NCBI RefSeq assembly: GCF_022179285.1
Contig: NZ_BPQO01000009.1
Location: 124,001 to 188,000 of the forward strand
Length of the DNA: 64,000 nt
Source of the DNA: Methylobacterium hispanicum
GTDB lineage: Bacteria; Pseudomonadota; Alphaproteobacteria; Rhizobiales; Beijerinckiaceae
Direction: 5' to 3'
Positions 20,524 through 29,820 of this stretch are shown here, one piece after another. Made by a program: the position numbers and the translations under genes. Position 1 is the stretch's first letter. Every line of letters starts with the position of its first letter. The notes beneath the pieces are model-generated. The model was not told the origin of the DNA. It was given only the letters and a program-made list of their open reading frames with translations, and ran no database searches.

Positions 20524-21084
20524 CTAGAAGACGACGCGGGCGTAGATATCCGAAACGGCCAAGTCGCCGTCGAGTTCGGGCAGCGCGATCCGGTCGGCGG
20601 GACCGAAGACCTGCATCTCCCAGTCGCGGTCGCGCTGCCAGACCTCGATCCGCCTCTCGTTCTGGTAGACGATCAGGAAGGTCCTGAGGCTCGGCACGGT
20701 GAGGTAGAAATCGACCTTGCGCCCGCGATCGTTGGCCATGGTGGAGGGCGAGAGGACCTCGGCGATCAGCACGGGGTCGCGCGCGTAGCCGCTCGGGAGC
20801 GGCGGTCCGCAGCGCACGACGACGTCCGGGATCGGCGCGAAATCGTCCATCGCCTCGCTCAGGATGGCGAGGCCGGGCAATGCCTCGCACCCGCGCGCGT
20901 CGGCGAGGTCGCCGACCCGGCGCAGCAGGTTGTAGACGAGTCGCTGATGTCGCTCCCGCGGCGGCGACGTCAGCACGGGTTCGCCGTCGAGGAGTTCCCA
21001 GCGCTCCTCGTCGGGGCGGCTCTCCACCCAGACCTGATACTCGGCGACGCTCATGCGGGCGTCGCGTCTCGCGGCCAAAGCCAT
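20524..21084 (-). CDS. Uma2-family (DUF820) putative endonuclease
   Basis: A 186-residue protein of the Uma2/DUF820 family, which has a PD-(D/E)xK nuclease fold. The family core is visible: SVAEYQVWVESRPDEERWELLDGEPV near the start, then PIPDVVVRCG (acidic residue), LIAEVLSPSTMANDRGRKVDFY (E and K of the active site) and VYQNERRIEVWQ. The family is abundant in cyanobacteria and some proteobacteria, often in multiple copies, and its biological role is unsettled. I chose the ATG at 21084, with GAGG about six bases before it, over an upstream in-frame start. Confidence 0.85.
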   Translation of the reverse strand: MALAARRDARMSVAEYQVWVESRPDEERWELLDGEPVLTSPPRERHQRLVYNLLRRVGDLADARGCEALPGLAILSEAMDDFAPIPDVVVRCGPPLPSGYARDPVLIAEVLSPSTMANDRGRKVDFYLTVPSLRTFLIVYQNERRIEVWQRDRDWEMQVFGPADRIALPELDGDLAVSDIYARVVF

Positions 21085-21183
21085 CGGGGCCTCATCCTGC
21101 CTGCGCCCGGATGGTAGCACCGCGGAGGCCGCCCGCAACAGCGACCGCCGGGGCCATGGCCCCGGCGGCCAGGTCCGAACCGA

Positions 21184-22629
21184 TCAGCCGTGCACGAGCA
21201 CGTTGCGGAACTGCCAGGGATCCTGCGTGTCGATGTCCTCCGGGAACAGGCCGGGGCGGTCGGTGAGCGGGGTCCAGTCGGTGTAGACGCCGACCACGGG
21301 GCCGAGATACGGCGTTTGGACCTCCAGGCAGCGGCGGAAATCCATCTCGTCGGCCTCGACGATGCCGGCCTCCGGGTTCTCCAGCGCCCAGACCATGCCG
21401 GCCAGCACCGCGCTCGTCACCTGCAGGCCCGTGGCGTTCTGGTAGGGGGCGATGGCCCGGGTCTCCTCGACCGAGAGCTGCGAGCCGTACCAGTAGGCGT
21501 TCTTCTTGTGGCCGTAGACGAGCACGCCGAGCTCGTCGATGCCGTCCACGATCTCGTTCTCGTCGAGGATGTGCTGGCGCTCCTGCACCTTGCCGGCATT
21601 GCCGAACATCTCGTGGAGCGAGAGCACGGCGTCGTCGGCCGGGTGGTAGGCGTAGTGGCAGGTCGGGCGGAAGACCGGCCGATCGCCCTCGCGCACCGTG
21701 TAGTAGTCCGCGATCGAGATCGCCTCGTTGTGGGTGACGAGGAAGCCGAACTGGGCGCCCACCGTCGGCACCCAGGTGCGCACGCGGGTGTCGGCGCCGG
21801 GCTGGAGCAGGTAGATCGCGCAACGCGAGCCCGTCTCCTGCTCGCGGGCGTTGTCGGGCTTCCAGGTCTCGTGGGTGCCCCAGCCGAGCTCGGCCGGCTG
21901 GTTGCCCTCGGAGACGAAGCCCTCGACCGACCAGGTGTTGACGAAGACGCCGCGCGGCTTCGGGTTCTTGGCGCGCTGGGTGTCGCGCTCGGCGATGTGG
22001 ACGCCCTTGACGCCGAGATCCTTCATCAGCGCGGCCCACTCGGCCCGGGAGGACGGCTCCGCCCGCTCCAGGCCCGTGTCCGCAGCGATGTTGAGGAGCG
22101 CCTGCTTCACGAACCACGAGACCATGCCCGGGTTGGCGCCGCAGCACGACACCGCCGTGGTGCCGCCGGGGCTCTGGGCGCGGGCGTCGAGGATGTTCTG
22201 GCGCAGCGCGTAGTTGGTGCGGTCGCCCTGGCTCTTCGACTTGTCGAAGTAGAAGCCCGGCCAGGGCTCGGCCACGGTGTCGATGTAGAGCGCGCCGAGC
22301 TCGCGGCAGAGCTCCATGATGGCCCGCGAGGAGGTATCGACCGAGAGGTTGACGCAGAAGCCCTGGCCGCCGCCCTCGGTGAGGAGCGGAGTCAGCACAG
22401 CGCGGAAATTCTCGGGGGTGAGCGCCACCGTCTCGAAGCGCAGGCCGTGCTTCTCGGCGAGCGCCTTGTGGGTATCGACCGGGTCGATCACCGTGAAGCG
22501 GGCGCGGTCATACTCGAAGTGGCGCTCGATGAGCGGCAGGGTGCCGCGCCCGATCGAGCCGAAGCCGATCATCACGATGGGCCCGCTGATGCGGCCGTAG
22601 ATCGGGTGACGGGACGGCTGATCGGTCAT
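21184..22629 (-). CDS. hss: Homospermidine synthase
   Basis: A 481-residue NAD-dependent homospermidine synthase (saccharopine dehydrogenase superfamily). It joins two putrescines, or putrescine and spermidine, into sym-homospermidine, a major polyamine of alphaproteobacteria. The Rossmann motif IVMIGFGSIGRGTLPLIERH lies near residues 18-37. CGANPGMVSWFVKQAL, NTWSVEGFVSEG and the C-terminal YTDWTPLTDRPGLFPED are characteristic of the bacterial enzyme. It is transcribed alone with about 470 bases of non-coding DNA upstream. The length fits the family. Confidence 0.93.
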   Translation of the reverse strand: MTDQPSRHPIYGRISGPIVMIGFGSIGRGTLPLIERHFEYDRARFTVIDPVDTHKALAEKHGLRFETVALTPENFRAVLTPLLTEGGGQGFCVNLSVDTSSRAIMELCRELGALYIDTVAEPWPGFYFDKSKSQGDRTNYALRQNILDARAQSPGGTTAVSCCGANPGMVSWFVKQALLNIAADTGLERAEPSSRAEWAALMKDLGVKGVHIAERDTQRAKNPKPRGVFVNTWSVEGFVSEGNQPAELGWGTHETWKPDNAREQETGSRCAIYLLQPGADTRVRTWVPTVGAQFGFLVTHNEAISIADYYTVREGDRPVFRPTCHYAYHPADDAVLSLHEMFGNAGKVQERQHILDENEIVDGIDELGVLVYGHKKNAYWYGSQLSVEETRAIAPYQNATGLQVTSAVLAGMVWALENPEAGIVEADEMDFRRCLEVQTPYLGPVVGVYTDWTPLTDRPGLFPEDIDTQDPWQFRNVLVHG

Positions 22630-23098
22630 TCCGGGGAGATCCTCATCGTCTCGCGCGCCCCGGCAGGGGCGGGTGGTCGGGCATCGGTGGTTAAGCGTCG
22701 TCCGTGACGAAGCGGCGACAGGCCGGGCGCGGCTGTCCCGGCGATGCGCCGGGGCGGGCGGCTGCAGCACGCTCCGGAGGGCTTCTGACCGCGCCCGCCC
22801 GCGTGGTCAACCGTCCGTGCCCGGGCGGGTCCGGCCTGGATCAAGACCTCGTCCCGCCCGATCGCCCGGCGAAAGACAGATTTTCTCCCGAACCGCGGGC
22901 CGGATCGCGTCCTGCCCGAGCGACCCTGCAGAACAGCGCAAGTGTTCCGCGCCGCCGGCACTTTGCGACATATGAGATTCCCGCATGTGCCCCGTGCGGC
23001 CCGGCGCGTTGCGCCGCCCGCGCACCCTGCTCACATTGCACTGCAACAGAGGCCGAACGGTCCGTGGAAGCGCCCCCCAGACGCCCATGGAGTGAGCC
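22630..23098. other. Intergenic region upstream of hss
   Basis: A 469 bp region between hss (- strand) and a short + strand ORF. I see no gene, tRNA or strong repeat in it. It presumably carries the hss promoter. Confidence 0.4.
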
Positions 23099-23218
23099 AT
23101 GCTCTCGGTCCTCGTCTCCCAGTGCCCCGCCCCCGAGCAGGAGGCGGTCGATCGCGACCCCGGCCTGCTGACCCTCGCCTTCGCGCTGGTGCGGAGCCTG
23201 CGCCGCCGGCTGGCCTGA
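23099..23218 (+). CDS. Possible 39-residue small protein
   Basis: A short ORF starting MLSVLVSQCPAPEQ and ending in the basic LVRSLRRRLA. GGAG lies seven bases before the ATG, and codon use looks like that of the neighbours. The C-terminal half could form an amphipathic helix (LLTLAFALVRSLRRRLA). No family recognised; it may be spurious. Confidence 0.35.
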   Translation: MLSVLVSQCPAPEQEAVDRDPGLLTLAFALVRSLRRRLA

Positions 23219-23388
23219 GGCCGGGCCACCACGCGTCTCGGCGGGCGTTGCCCCTACGCGATTGCCTCGTCCTTCCCCCGACGCTAGAGCGCTCCGGGCC
23301 GTCGGGATCGGATCTGGAACGGCTCTAAAGCTCTGGGCGCGCATCGACTTCCGGTGCCGTCCGGTACGCCGCCGAGGGGACGAGATCG

Positions 23389-24093
23389 ATGCCGACACGC
23401 GCGCTTGCCGAATCTGCGGCCCGGACGACCCGGCACCGGGCAGGCCTGGGCGTCGCGCTGCTCGCCGCCCTGCTGCTGTCGGTGCCGGCCGCGGCGCAGG
23501 AGACAGCGCCCGGGGCGGACGAGGCTCCAGCCGCCCCCCAGAAGCCCAAGCCCAAACCGGCCCCCAAGCCGAAGCCCAAGGCTGCGGAGAAGGCCGCCGA
23601 AAAGCCCGCGGAGGTGAAGTCCGAGGCCGCTTCCCCGGCCGCTTGGCCCGCGGGGGCCGACTCGGTGAGCGAGACCTACGGCGAGTGGACGACGAACTGC
23701 GCCCGCGCCGAGGCGCGGACGAGCTGCCTCGTCACCCAGTCCCAGGGCGACCGCCAGAGCGGCCGGCGCCAGTTCGTGTTCGAGATCCGGACCCCGCAGG
23801 AGGGCCGGGCCGAAGGTCTGATCCTGATGCCGTTCGGGCTCAACATCGAGTCCGGCGTGACCTTCAAGCTCGACGAGGCGGTCCTCGGCAAGGGCGCGCC
23901 CTACACCACCTGCACGAGCGAGGGCTGCCTCGTGCCGATCAGCTTCCCGACGCTCGCCACCGACGCGATGAAGAGCGCCAAGGCCCTCGTGGTGAACGCC
24001 CAGAAGGCCAACAGCACCGAGGCTGTCACCATCACCCTGCCGCTCGGCGGCTTCAACGCCGCCTTCGCTCGCGCCGCCGCGCTCGGGGGCTGA
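23389..24093 (+). CDS. Invasion-associated locus B (IalB) family exported protein
   Basis: A 234-residue secreted protein. A long n-region precedes the signal-peptide core LGVALLAALLLSVPAAAQE (about residues 20-38). A Pro/Lys/Ala spacer follows (about 50-78), then the IalB domain: YGEWTTNCARAEARTSCLVTQ, LMPFGLNIESGV and TTCTSEGCLVPI. The domain has four conserved-type cysteines probably forming disulphides. IalB-type proteins occur throughout Rhizobiales; in Bartonella one member affects erythrocyte invasion, but in free-living species the role is unknown. A gene for a small membrane protein follows after 17 bases. Confidence 0.85.
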   Translation: MPTRALAESAARTTRHRAGLGVALLAALLLSVPAAAQETAPGADEAPAAPQKPKPKPAPKPKPKAAEKAAEKPAEVKSEAASPAAWPAGADSVSETYGEWTTNCARAEARTSCLVTQSQGDRQSGRRQFVFEIRTPQEGRAEGLILMPFGLNIESGVTFKLDEAVLGKGAPYTTCTSEGCLVPISFPTLATDAMKSAKALVVNAQKANSTEAVTITLPLGGFNAAFARAAALGG

Positions 24094-24110
24094 GCGGCTG
24101 GCCGCGCGGG

Positions 24111-24599
24111 ATGCCGAACCGATCGAAACCGCTCTGGATCCTGACGGCGGCCCTGCTCGTCGGCACGCCGGCGCTCTGGATCGTCTACTGGTGGCAGGTC
24201 CTGGCATCGGGCAGCCTGCCGCACGACGGGGACGCCGTGGCTATCCCGATGTTCGCGGGCGTGGTGACGGGCTTCCTCGCAAGCCCGCTCGTGCTGGCCA
24301 CGGCGTGGTTCTGTCTCAGGCGCTACGATCCGCGCACGCGGCTCCTCGCGTGGCGCGGCGACCGGCCGGTGAGGAGCGTGGCGGCGACCCTCGTGTTCGG
24401 CGGCCCAGCCCTCGTGCTGACGGCAGGCTTGCTCCACGACCTCGTCCTGGGTGTCGAGCCCCTCCACGAATACATCCTCGTCGCCCTCCGGGCGCCCTGG
24501 ATCGCGTGGCTCCTCGCGATGCGGGCGGCACTGGTCGGACAGCGCGCGCCCGCCGCCGGTGACGACGGCGCACCGCGTCCGATTTCCGGCAGTCCGTGA
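24111..24599 (+). CDS. Small membrane protein, four predicted helices
   Basis: A 162-residue protein with hydrophobic segments at about residues 8-30, 45-66, 88-109 and 117-137. I recognise no family or catalytic motif. It starts 17 bases after the IalB-like gene, so the two are probably co-transcribed. Function unknown. Confidence 0.6.
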   Translation: MPNRSKPLWILTAALLVGTPALWIVYWWQVLASGSLPHDGDAVAIPMFAGVVTGFLASPLVLATAWFCLRRYDPRTRLLAWRGDRPVRSVAATLVFGGPALVLTAGLLHDLVLGVEPLHEYILVALRAPWIAWLLAMRAALVGQRAPAAGDDGAPRPISGSP

Positions 24600-24669
24600 G
24601 CTGGGCTAAGAACAGGGCCGCATGAGGCCGGACGAACCGGCTCGGCAGGGCCGACAGGGAGGGAACGCC

Positions 24670-25059
24670 ATGGGGCGGACGACGAGACGGATCATGCTGG
24701 CGGTGCTGCTCGCGGGGGCGGGGATCCCCTCCGCGCGGGCGCAGGAGCCAGCCCCGCCCGCCACGGAGGCGAAGCCGCCCGAACTCGCCAAGAACGAGAC
24801 CATGGCGGCCCGGCTCGCCGGTCTGGTGGGCTTCGTCAACGTCGCCTGCCCGGAGCTGCGCGGCGAGCCGGAGCAGCTCCACGCCGCGGTGCGCCGCCTC
24901 GGCGTCGAGCCCGGCGCCCTCGATGCCGGGACGCTGCACCTCGCCGCCACCGCCTATCTGGAGAGCTACCGCAAGGATCCCGAGGCCAATTGCCGGCGCG
25001 CCTTCGACAGCTTCGGCCCCTCGGGCAGCCTCGTCCCGAACCTCGTCGCCCGCCGCTGA
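24670..25059 (+). CDS. Secreted protein of unknown function (129 aa)
   Basis: It starts at MGRTTRRIMLAVLLAGAG, a signal peptide cleaved near ARAQEP, followed by about 100 mature residues. Cysteines occur in NVACPELRG and EANCRRAF, and the helical region reads like a small periplasmic helical protein. GGGAGGGA precedes the ATG at 24670; the frame is open to 24622 but without signal-peptide character. No family recognised. Confidence 0.65.
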   Translation: MGRTTRRIMLAVLLAGAGIPSARAQEPAPPATEAKPPELAKNETMAARLAGLVGFVNVACPELRGEPEQLHAAVRRLGVEPGALDAGTLHLAATAYLESYRKDPEANCRRAFDSFGPSGSLVPNLVARR

Positions 25060-25138
25060 GGCCCCGGTACGCCTCCATTAAGCCGCCGTTAGCCGTGCGC
25101 CCGGCAGAGTCGCGCTGCGTACGGCGTCGGGGCGTTCC

Positions 25139-28100
25139 ATGGGGGCGGGACAGGTGAGGGGAGACCGGGCGGGCGGCCTGCGGGCGTTGCGCGCGGCCCT
25201 GCTCCTGGGAGCCCTGGCGGCCCTGCCCGTTCCCGCGGCCGCCGCGCGGCTCGTCGCCCTGACGGGCAGCGAGGCCCGGGCCGGCGAGGGCGCCGCGCCC
25301 GCGCCCTACGGCCGCATCCGCCTCACCTTCGACAGGCCGGTCTCGGTCAAGGCGCGGGCGAGCGCGGGCGTGCTGATCCTGAGCTTCTCCGAGCGGGCCC
25401 CCGGCGGGGCCGAGCGGCTCGCCCAGGAGATGCCCGCCTACATCGCGGTGGCCCGGCGCGATCCCGACGGGACCGGCCTGCGCCTCGCCCTGCAGCGGCC
25501 CGTCCGGATCAGCGTGCAGGAGGCGGCCGAGCAGGTCTTCGTCGATCTCCTGCCCGAGGGCTGGACCGGTCTCGTGCCGCCGCTGCCCGCGGAGGTGGTG
25601 GCCGAGCTGGCGCGGCGGGCCGAGGCGGCGGAGGCGGCGCTGCGGGTGCGCAACCCGCCCCCGGCCCGCCGCCCGCTCGCCCTCGAGGTCGCCCACCTGC
25701 CCACCCTGACGCGCCTGTCGCTGCGGCTGCCGCCGGGGGTGTCCAGCCAGAGCCTGCGGGAGGGCGCCGCCACCCGCCTGCGCATCGCCGGCGCCTGGAC
25801 CATCGACACCGCGGAGGCGCGCGGCCGGACGGCGCCGGCCCTCGCCGGCCTGGCCGTGGAGACGGAGGCCGAGTCCGCGAGCCTGCTGCTCACCCCGGCC
25901 GAGGGCTACGCGCTCAGCGTCGAGCGCGAGGACGACGCGGTCGCCGTCGATCTGGTCAAGGCGGGCGAGAGGCCCGCAGACCCGGTGGTCGGGCCGGGGG
26001 GCGGTCCAGGGGTCGGGCCGGCGATCCCGTCGGCGACCGGGCGGGCGGCCGCGGCGGAGGCGCCGCGTCCCGCCGATCCGCCGCGGCCGGCCCCCGCGCC
26101 CCGCGAGAGCGCCCCCCGCCCCGCCTCCGAGGCCGAGCCGCCGCTGGCCAAACCCGGCACGGGCCTCGTCTTCGGCTTCCGCGCCCTGCCGCCGGTGGCG
26201 CTGTTCGAGCGCCTGGGCGTGGCGACGCTGGCCTTCGAGACGGACGAGCCCGTACGCCTGCCCGAGGCCGGCACGGCTGCCGGGCTCAGCCCCCTCGGCG
26301 AGCCGCGCCGGGTCGGCAACCTCACCGTGCTGCGCTTCTCGGTTCCGCCCGGCCGGCTCGTCGATCTGCTGCCGGTGGCGGCCGGGGAGGGCGCCGGCTG
26401 GGAACTCGTCGCGGGCGAGGCGCTGACGCCCAGCACCGTGCTCGACCCCCGGCGGCGGACGGACGCCGCCGGCCGCTTCGGCCTCGCGGTCGATCTGCCG
26501 AAACCCGGCGCGGCGACTTGGCTCGATCTCGACGGCGAGCGGATCGCCCTCGTCACCACCCGGGGCCGGCGGCCGGCCGGGATGCCCAAGCGCCAGCGCT
26601 TCGTCGATTTCGAGCTGCTGCCGAGCCGGTTCGGCCTCGCGGTGCTGGCGCTGGCCGACGACCTCGCGGTGCGCCCCGACCTCGACGGGGTCGTGGTCGG
26701 GCGCGAGGGCGGGCTCGCGGTGTCGAGCGTGGCGCAGCGCCCGGAGACGGCTTTGGCCGAGGCGGGCGCCCCGGCCATCGATCCCGAGGGCTGGGCGCGG
26801 GCCCGGACCGGCAACCTGCGCGCGCTCCTGCGCCAGCAATTCGCCGCCGCCGCCGCCGCGCCGCCGGGGGAGCGCGGCCCCTTGCGCGTCGCCCATGCCC
26901 GCACGCTCATCGCCGCCGGGCTCGACCTGGAGGGACTGGCGGCCCTCGAGACCGCCGCGGCGGACGATCCGCTGGTGGCAGTGCAGCGCGAGACCAGCCT
27001 CTGGCGCGGTCTCGCCCTCCTGCGCGCGGGCCGCCCCGCCGAGGCCCGCGCGGCGCTCGGCGGCGACGTGCTGGAGCGCGATCCCGAGGCGGTGCTGTGG
27101 CGCTCGGTGGCGGAGGCGGGCGCGGGCCTGTGGCGCGAGGCCGAAGCCGGCTTCGGCCGCACCCTGCCCCTCGCCGGCCGCCTGCCGGAGGATCTGCGCG
27201 ACCTCGTGCTCGCGGCGGCGGCCGAGTCCGCGATCGAGGGCGGCGACATCGACGCGGCGGTCGCCCGGATGGACGCCGCGCCCAAGCACGACCCGCTGGT
27301 GCGCGACCGCCTCGCCCTGGTGAAGGGCCGGGTGGAGGAGCTGACCGGCCAGACGGTGGCCGCCCTCGACCGCTACGAGCGCCTGGAGGTCGCGGCCGCC
27401 GCGCCCGTCGCCGCCGCCGCGGGCCTGCGCCGGACCCTGCTGGCGCTCGGCACGGCCAAGATGTCCTCCGGCGAGGCGCTCGCCCGGCTGGAGCGCCTCG
27501 CCCTGACCTGGCGCGGCGGCCCGACCGAGGAGGCGATCATCGCCGGCCTCGCCCGCAGCTACGCGGCCGCCGGCCGCTTCCGCGAGGCCTTCGCGACGAC
27601 CCGGCGCGCATCCGCGGCCTTCCCGACCTCCGAGATGGCACGGGTGCTCAACGGCGAGGCGCAGAGCCTGTTCGACGCGCTCTACCTCGGCGGACGCGGC
27701 GACGCGTTGCCGGGCGTGGAGGCGGTGGCGCTCTACTTCGACTTCAAGGAATTCGCCCCGATCGGCCGGCGCGGCGACGAGGTGGTGCGCCGCCTCGCCG
27801 ACCGGCTGGTCGGGCTCGACCTGCTCGATTCGGCGGGCGAGCTCCTGCAGCACCAGATCGACCACCGCCTCACCGGCCAGGCCCGCGCCGCGGTCGCGGC
27901 CCGCCTCGCCACGGTGCGGCTGATGGACGGGAAGCCCCTCCAGGCGCTGGAGGCGATCGACGCGACCCACCTGCCGGAGCTGCCGGCCGACCTGCGCCGC
28001 GCCCGCGCCCTGGTGCGCGCCCGCGCCCTGTCGGATCTGAGCCGTACGGACCTCGCCCTGGAGACGATCGAGGACGAGGGCGGCCCCGACGTCGCGCGCC

Positions 28101-28555
28101 TCAGGGCCGACATCCTCTGGGCGGCCCGGCGCTGGCGCGGCGCCGGCGAGGCGCACGAGGCGCTGCTCGGCGAGGTCTGGCGCGGCGGCAAGTCCCTCGA
28201 CGCGGCCGCCCGCGCAGACGTGATCCGCGCCGGCATCGCCTACGACCTCGCGGACGAGCGCCTGGGCCTGGAGAGACTGAAGGCCAAGTTCGCCGGCCTG
28301 ATGGCCGAGAGCGCGGACGCGCGCAGCTTCGCGCTGATCACCGGCGCCGACCCGACGCGCCAGCCGGGCTTCCGCGAGATCGCCCAGCGCGCCTCGAAGG
28401 CCGAGACGCTCGGCGCCTTCCTGGCCGAGTACCGCAAGCGCTATCCCGACGCCGCCGCGCCCGAGCGCGGCCGGGCGGACGGCGGCTCCCCGCCGGGTCC
28501 GGGGGAGGGCGCGCAGAGCCGCGCGGAGACGCAGCCGGCGCCCCCGCCCGGATAG
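25139..28555 (+). CDS. Large exported TPR-like protein (1138 aa)
   Basis: An N-terminal signal peptide (about residues 16-36, LRAALLLGALAALPVPAAAA) is followed by a beta-rich N-terminal half and a Pro/Ala-rich linker (about 270-340). A long alpha-helical half (about 540-1100) has repeating tetratricopeptide-like helix pairs such as ARTLIAAGLDLEGLAALETAAADDP and AGRPAEARAALGGDVLERDP. I do not recognise a named family. The architecture suggests a periplasmic or outer-envelope scaffold binding partner proteins. It is transcribed alone, with no close homologue-defining motif visible, so function is unassigned. The start at 25139 gives a complete signal peptide. Confidence 0.8.
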   Translation: MGAGQVRGDRAGGLRALRAALLLGALAALPVPAAAARLVALTGSEARAGEGAAPAPYGRIRLTFDRPVSVKARASAGVLILSFSERAPGGAERLAQEMPAYIAVARRDPDGTGLRLALQRPVRISVQEAAEQVFVDLLPEGWTGLVPPLPAEVVAELARRAEAAEAALRVRNPPPARRPLALEVAHLPTLTRLSLRLPPGVSSQSLREGAATRLRIAGAWTIDTAEARGRTAPALAGLAVETEAESASLLLTPAEGYALSVEREDDAVAVDLVKAGERPADPVVGPGGGPGVGPAIPSATGRAAAAEAPRPADPPRPAPAPRESAPRPASEAEPPLAKPGTGLVFGFRALPPVALFERLGVATLAFETDEPVRLPEAGTAAGLSPLGEPRRVGNLTVLRFSVPPGRLVDLLPVAAGEGAGWELVAGEALTPSTVLDPRRRTDAAGRFGLAVDLPKPGAATWLDLDGERIALVTTRGRRPAGMPKRQRFVDFELLPSRFGLAVLALADDLAVRPDLDGVVVGREGGLAVSSVAQRPETALAEAGAPAIDPEGWARARTGNLRALLRQQFAAAAAAPPGERGPLRVAHARTLIAAGLDLEGLAALETAAADDPLVAVQRETSLWRGLALLRAGRPAEARAALGGDVLERDPEAVLWRSVAEAGAGLWREAEAGFGRTLPLAGRLPEDLRDLVLAAAAESAIEGGDIDAAVARMDAAPKHDPLVRDRLALVKGRVEELTGQTVAALDRYERLEVAAAAPVAAAAGLRRTLLALGTAKMSSGEALARLERLALTWRGGPTEEAIIAGLARSYAAAGRFREAFATTRRASAAFPTSEMARVLNGEAQSLFDALYLGGRGDALPGVEAVALYFDFKEFAPIGRRGDEVVRRLADRLVGLDLLDSAGELLQHQIDHRLTGQARAAVAARLATVRLMDGKPLQALEAIDATHLPELPADLRRARALVRARALSDLSRTDLALETIEDEGGPDVARLRADILWAARRWRGAGEAHEALLGEVWRGGKSLDAAARADVIRAGIAYDLADERLGLERLKAKFAGLMAESADARSFALITGADPTRQPGFREIAQRASKAETLGAFLAEYRKRYPDAAAPERGRADGGSPPGPGEGAQSRAETQPAPPPG

Positions 28556-28573
28556 CGCGCCCGGATCGGTCGG

Positions 28574-28771
28574 CTACGAGCCGAACTGCGAGCCGAGCTG
28601 CTCCAGGTACTCGGCGAGGTCGAGGCCGCCGACGCGCTTGCCGTAGTCGAAGCGCTGGCCCTGGCGGATGTCGATGCTGGCGCTGCGGGTCGTCAGTGTG
28701 AACGGGCGCACGCAGACCCAGGCGCCGTCGCGGCGATGCTCGAAGTATCCGAGGATGTCGTGCTTGGCCAT
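28574..28771 (-). CDS. Conserved-type small protein (65 aa)
   Basis: A compact 65-residue protein starting MAKHDILGYFEHRRDG. The pattern of short beta strands (WVCVRPFTL, SIDIRQGQRF) and a terminal helix (DLAEYLEQLGSQ) looks like a real folded domain. No known family recognised. It converges with the large TPR-like gene, 18 bases away. Confidence 0.6.
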   Translation of the reverse strand: MAKHDILGYFEHRRDGAWVCVRPFTLTTRSASIDIRQGQRFDYGKRVGGLDLAEYLEQLGSQFGS

Positions 28772-28941
28772 TGGACCCACCGGGAACGGAAATCGGCAGG
28801 TTAACGGCCGGAAACGCCGGCGGTTCGACTGCTCATCCGAAATCGTCGCTCGCGGCGTTACGCTCAAGCTTGGTCCGGGGCGGAGCGGACGGGCGTCCCG
28901 GCGATGACGGGGCGGCCCCGACCGCTCGCGCCGAAGCGGCC

Positions 28942-29736
28942 TCAGCCGTCGAGCAGTTCCACCGTCACCGGAACGTGGTCCGAGGGCTTCTCCAGGCCGC
29001 GCAGGTGCTTCTGGACCGAGGCCGAGACCAGCCGGTCGGCGGCCTGCGGCGAGAGCAGCAGGTGGTCGATGCGGATGCCCTGGTTCCGCGGCCAGCAGCC
29101 GGCCTGGTAGTCCCAGAAGGTGTAGACCCCCGCGCGCGGGTCGCAGGCCCGGAGCGCGTCGGTGAGACCCTCGGCGAGCAGGCTCCGGAAGGCCGCGCGC
29201 GATTCCGGCCGGAACAGCGCGTCCTCGCGCCACGCCTCCGGGTCGGCGGCGTCCTCCGGGTCCGGGATGACGTTGTAGTCGCCGGCCAGCACCAGCGGCA
29301 CTTCGGCGTCCATCAGCGCGCGGGCGTGCCGGCGCAGGCGCTCGAGGAAGGCCAGCTTGTAGGGGAATTTCTCGCTCGCCACCGGGTTGCCGTTGGGCAG
29401 GTAGATCGAGGCGACCCGCACCGGCGCGACGCCCTCGCCCGCGACCAGCCCCTCGATGTAGCGCGCCTGGACGTCGGCCTCGTCGCCCGGCAGGCCGCGC
29501 CGCACCTCGGTGAGCGCGAGCGGCCGGCGCACCAGCAGCGCGACGCCGTTATAGGCCTTCTGTCCCAGCGTCTCGACCCGGTAGCCCGCCGCCTCGATCT
29601 CGGCGCGGGGAACGGACTCGTCCTGGCACTTCAGCTCCTGCAGGCAGACCACGTCGGGCTTGGCCTCGCCCAGGAAGGCCGTGAGGTGCCCGACCCGCTG
29701 CTTGATCGAGTTGACGTTCCAGGTGCTGATCCGCAT
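28942..29736 (-). CDS. xth: Exodeoxyribonuclease III
   Basis: A 264-residue AP endonuclease / 3'-5' exonuclease of the EEP superfamily for base-excision repair. The diagnostic blocks are intact: STWNVNSIKQR (N7-type), LQELKCQDE with the metal glutamate, SIYLPNGN, LAGDYNVIPDPED with catalytic Asp/Asn, GIRIDHLLLS and the terminal SDHVPVTVEL with the catalytic histidine. The ATG at 29736 matches family starts, whereas an in-frame upstream extension does not. The ceramidase-like gene is divergent, 84 bases away. Confidence 0.93.
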   Translation of the reverse strand: MRISTWNVNSIKQRVGHLTAFLGEAKPDVVCLQELKCQDESVPRAEIEAAGYRVETLGQKAYNGVALLVRRPLALTEVRRGLPGDEADVQARYIEGLVAGEGVAPVRVASIYLPNGNPVASEKFPYKLAFLERLRRHARALMDAEVPLVLAGDYNVIPDPEDAADPEAWREDALFRPESRAAFRSLLAEGLTDALRACDPRAGVYTFWDYQAGCWPRNQGIRIDHLLLSPQAADRLVSASVQKHLRGLEKPSDHVPVTVELLDG

Positions 29737-29820
29737 CACGCCGCGTCCCTTGAGGCCGGCGCCCGTCATCGGGCCTTCGCACCCGCCTGACAAGCGGCGG
29801 GCGGGGGAGAAGGGGCCACG

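Noticed and set aside
23281..23345. TAGAGCG...CGGCTCTAA segment considered as another inverted-repeat element
   Set aside because: Pairing is short and imperfect. It may be a decayed copy of a dispersed repeat, but I cannot support it from one instance.
24836..28156. A - strand open frame of 1106 codons opposite the large TPR-like gene
   Set aside because: Shadow frame. The + strand protein has a signal peptide and helical repeats; the - strand translation has neither.
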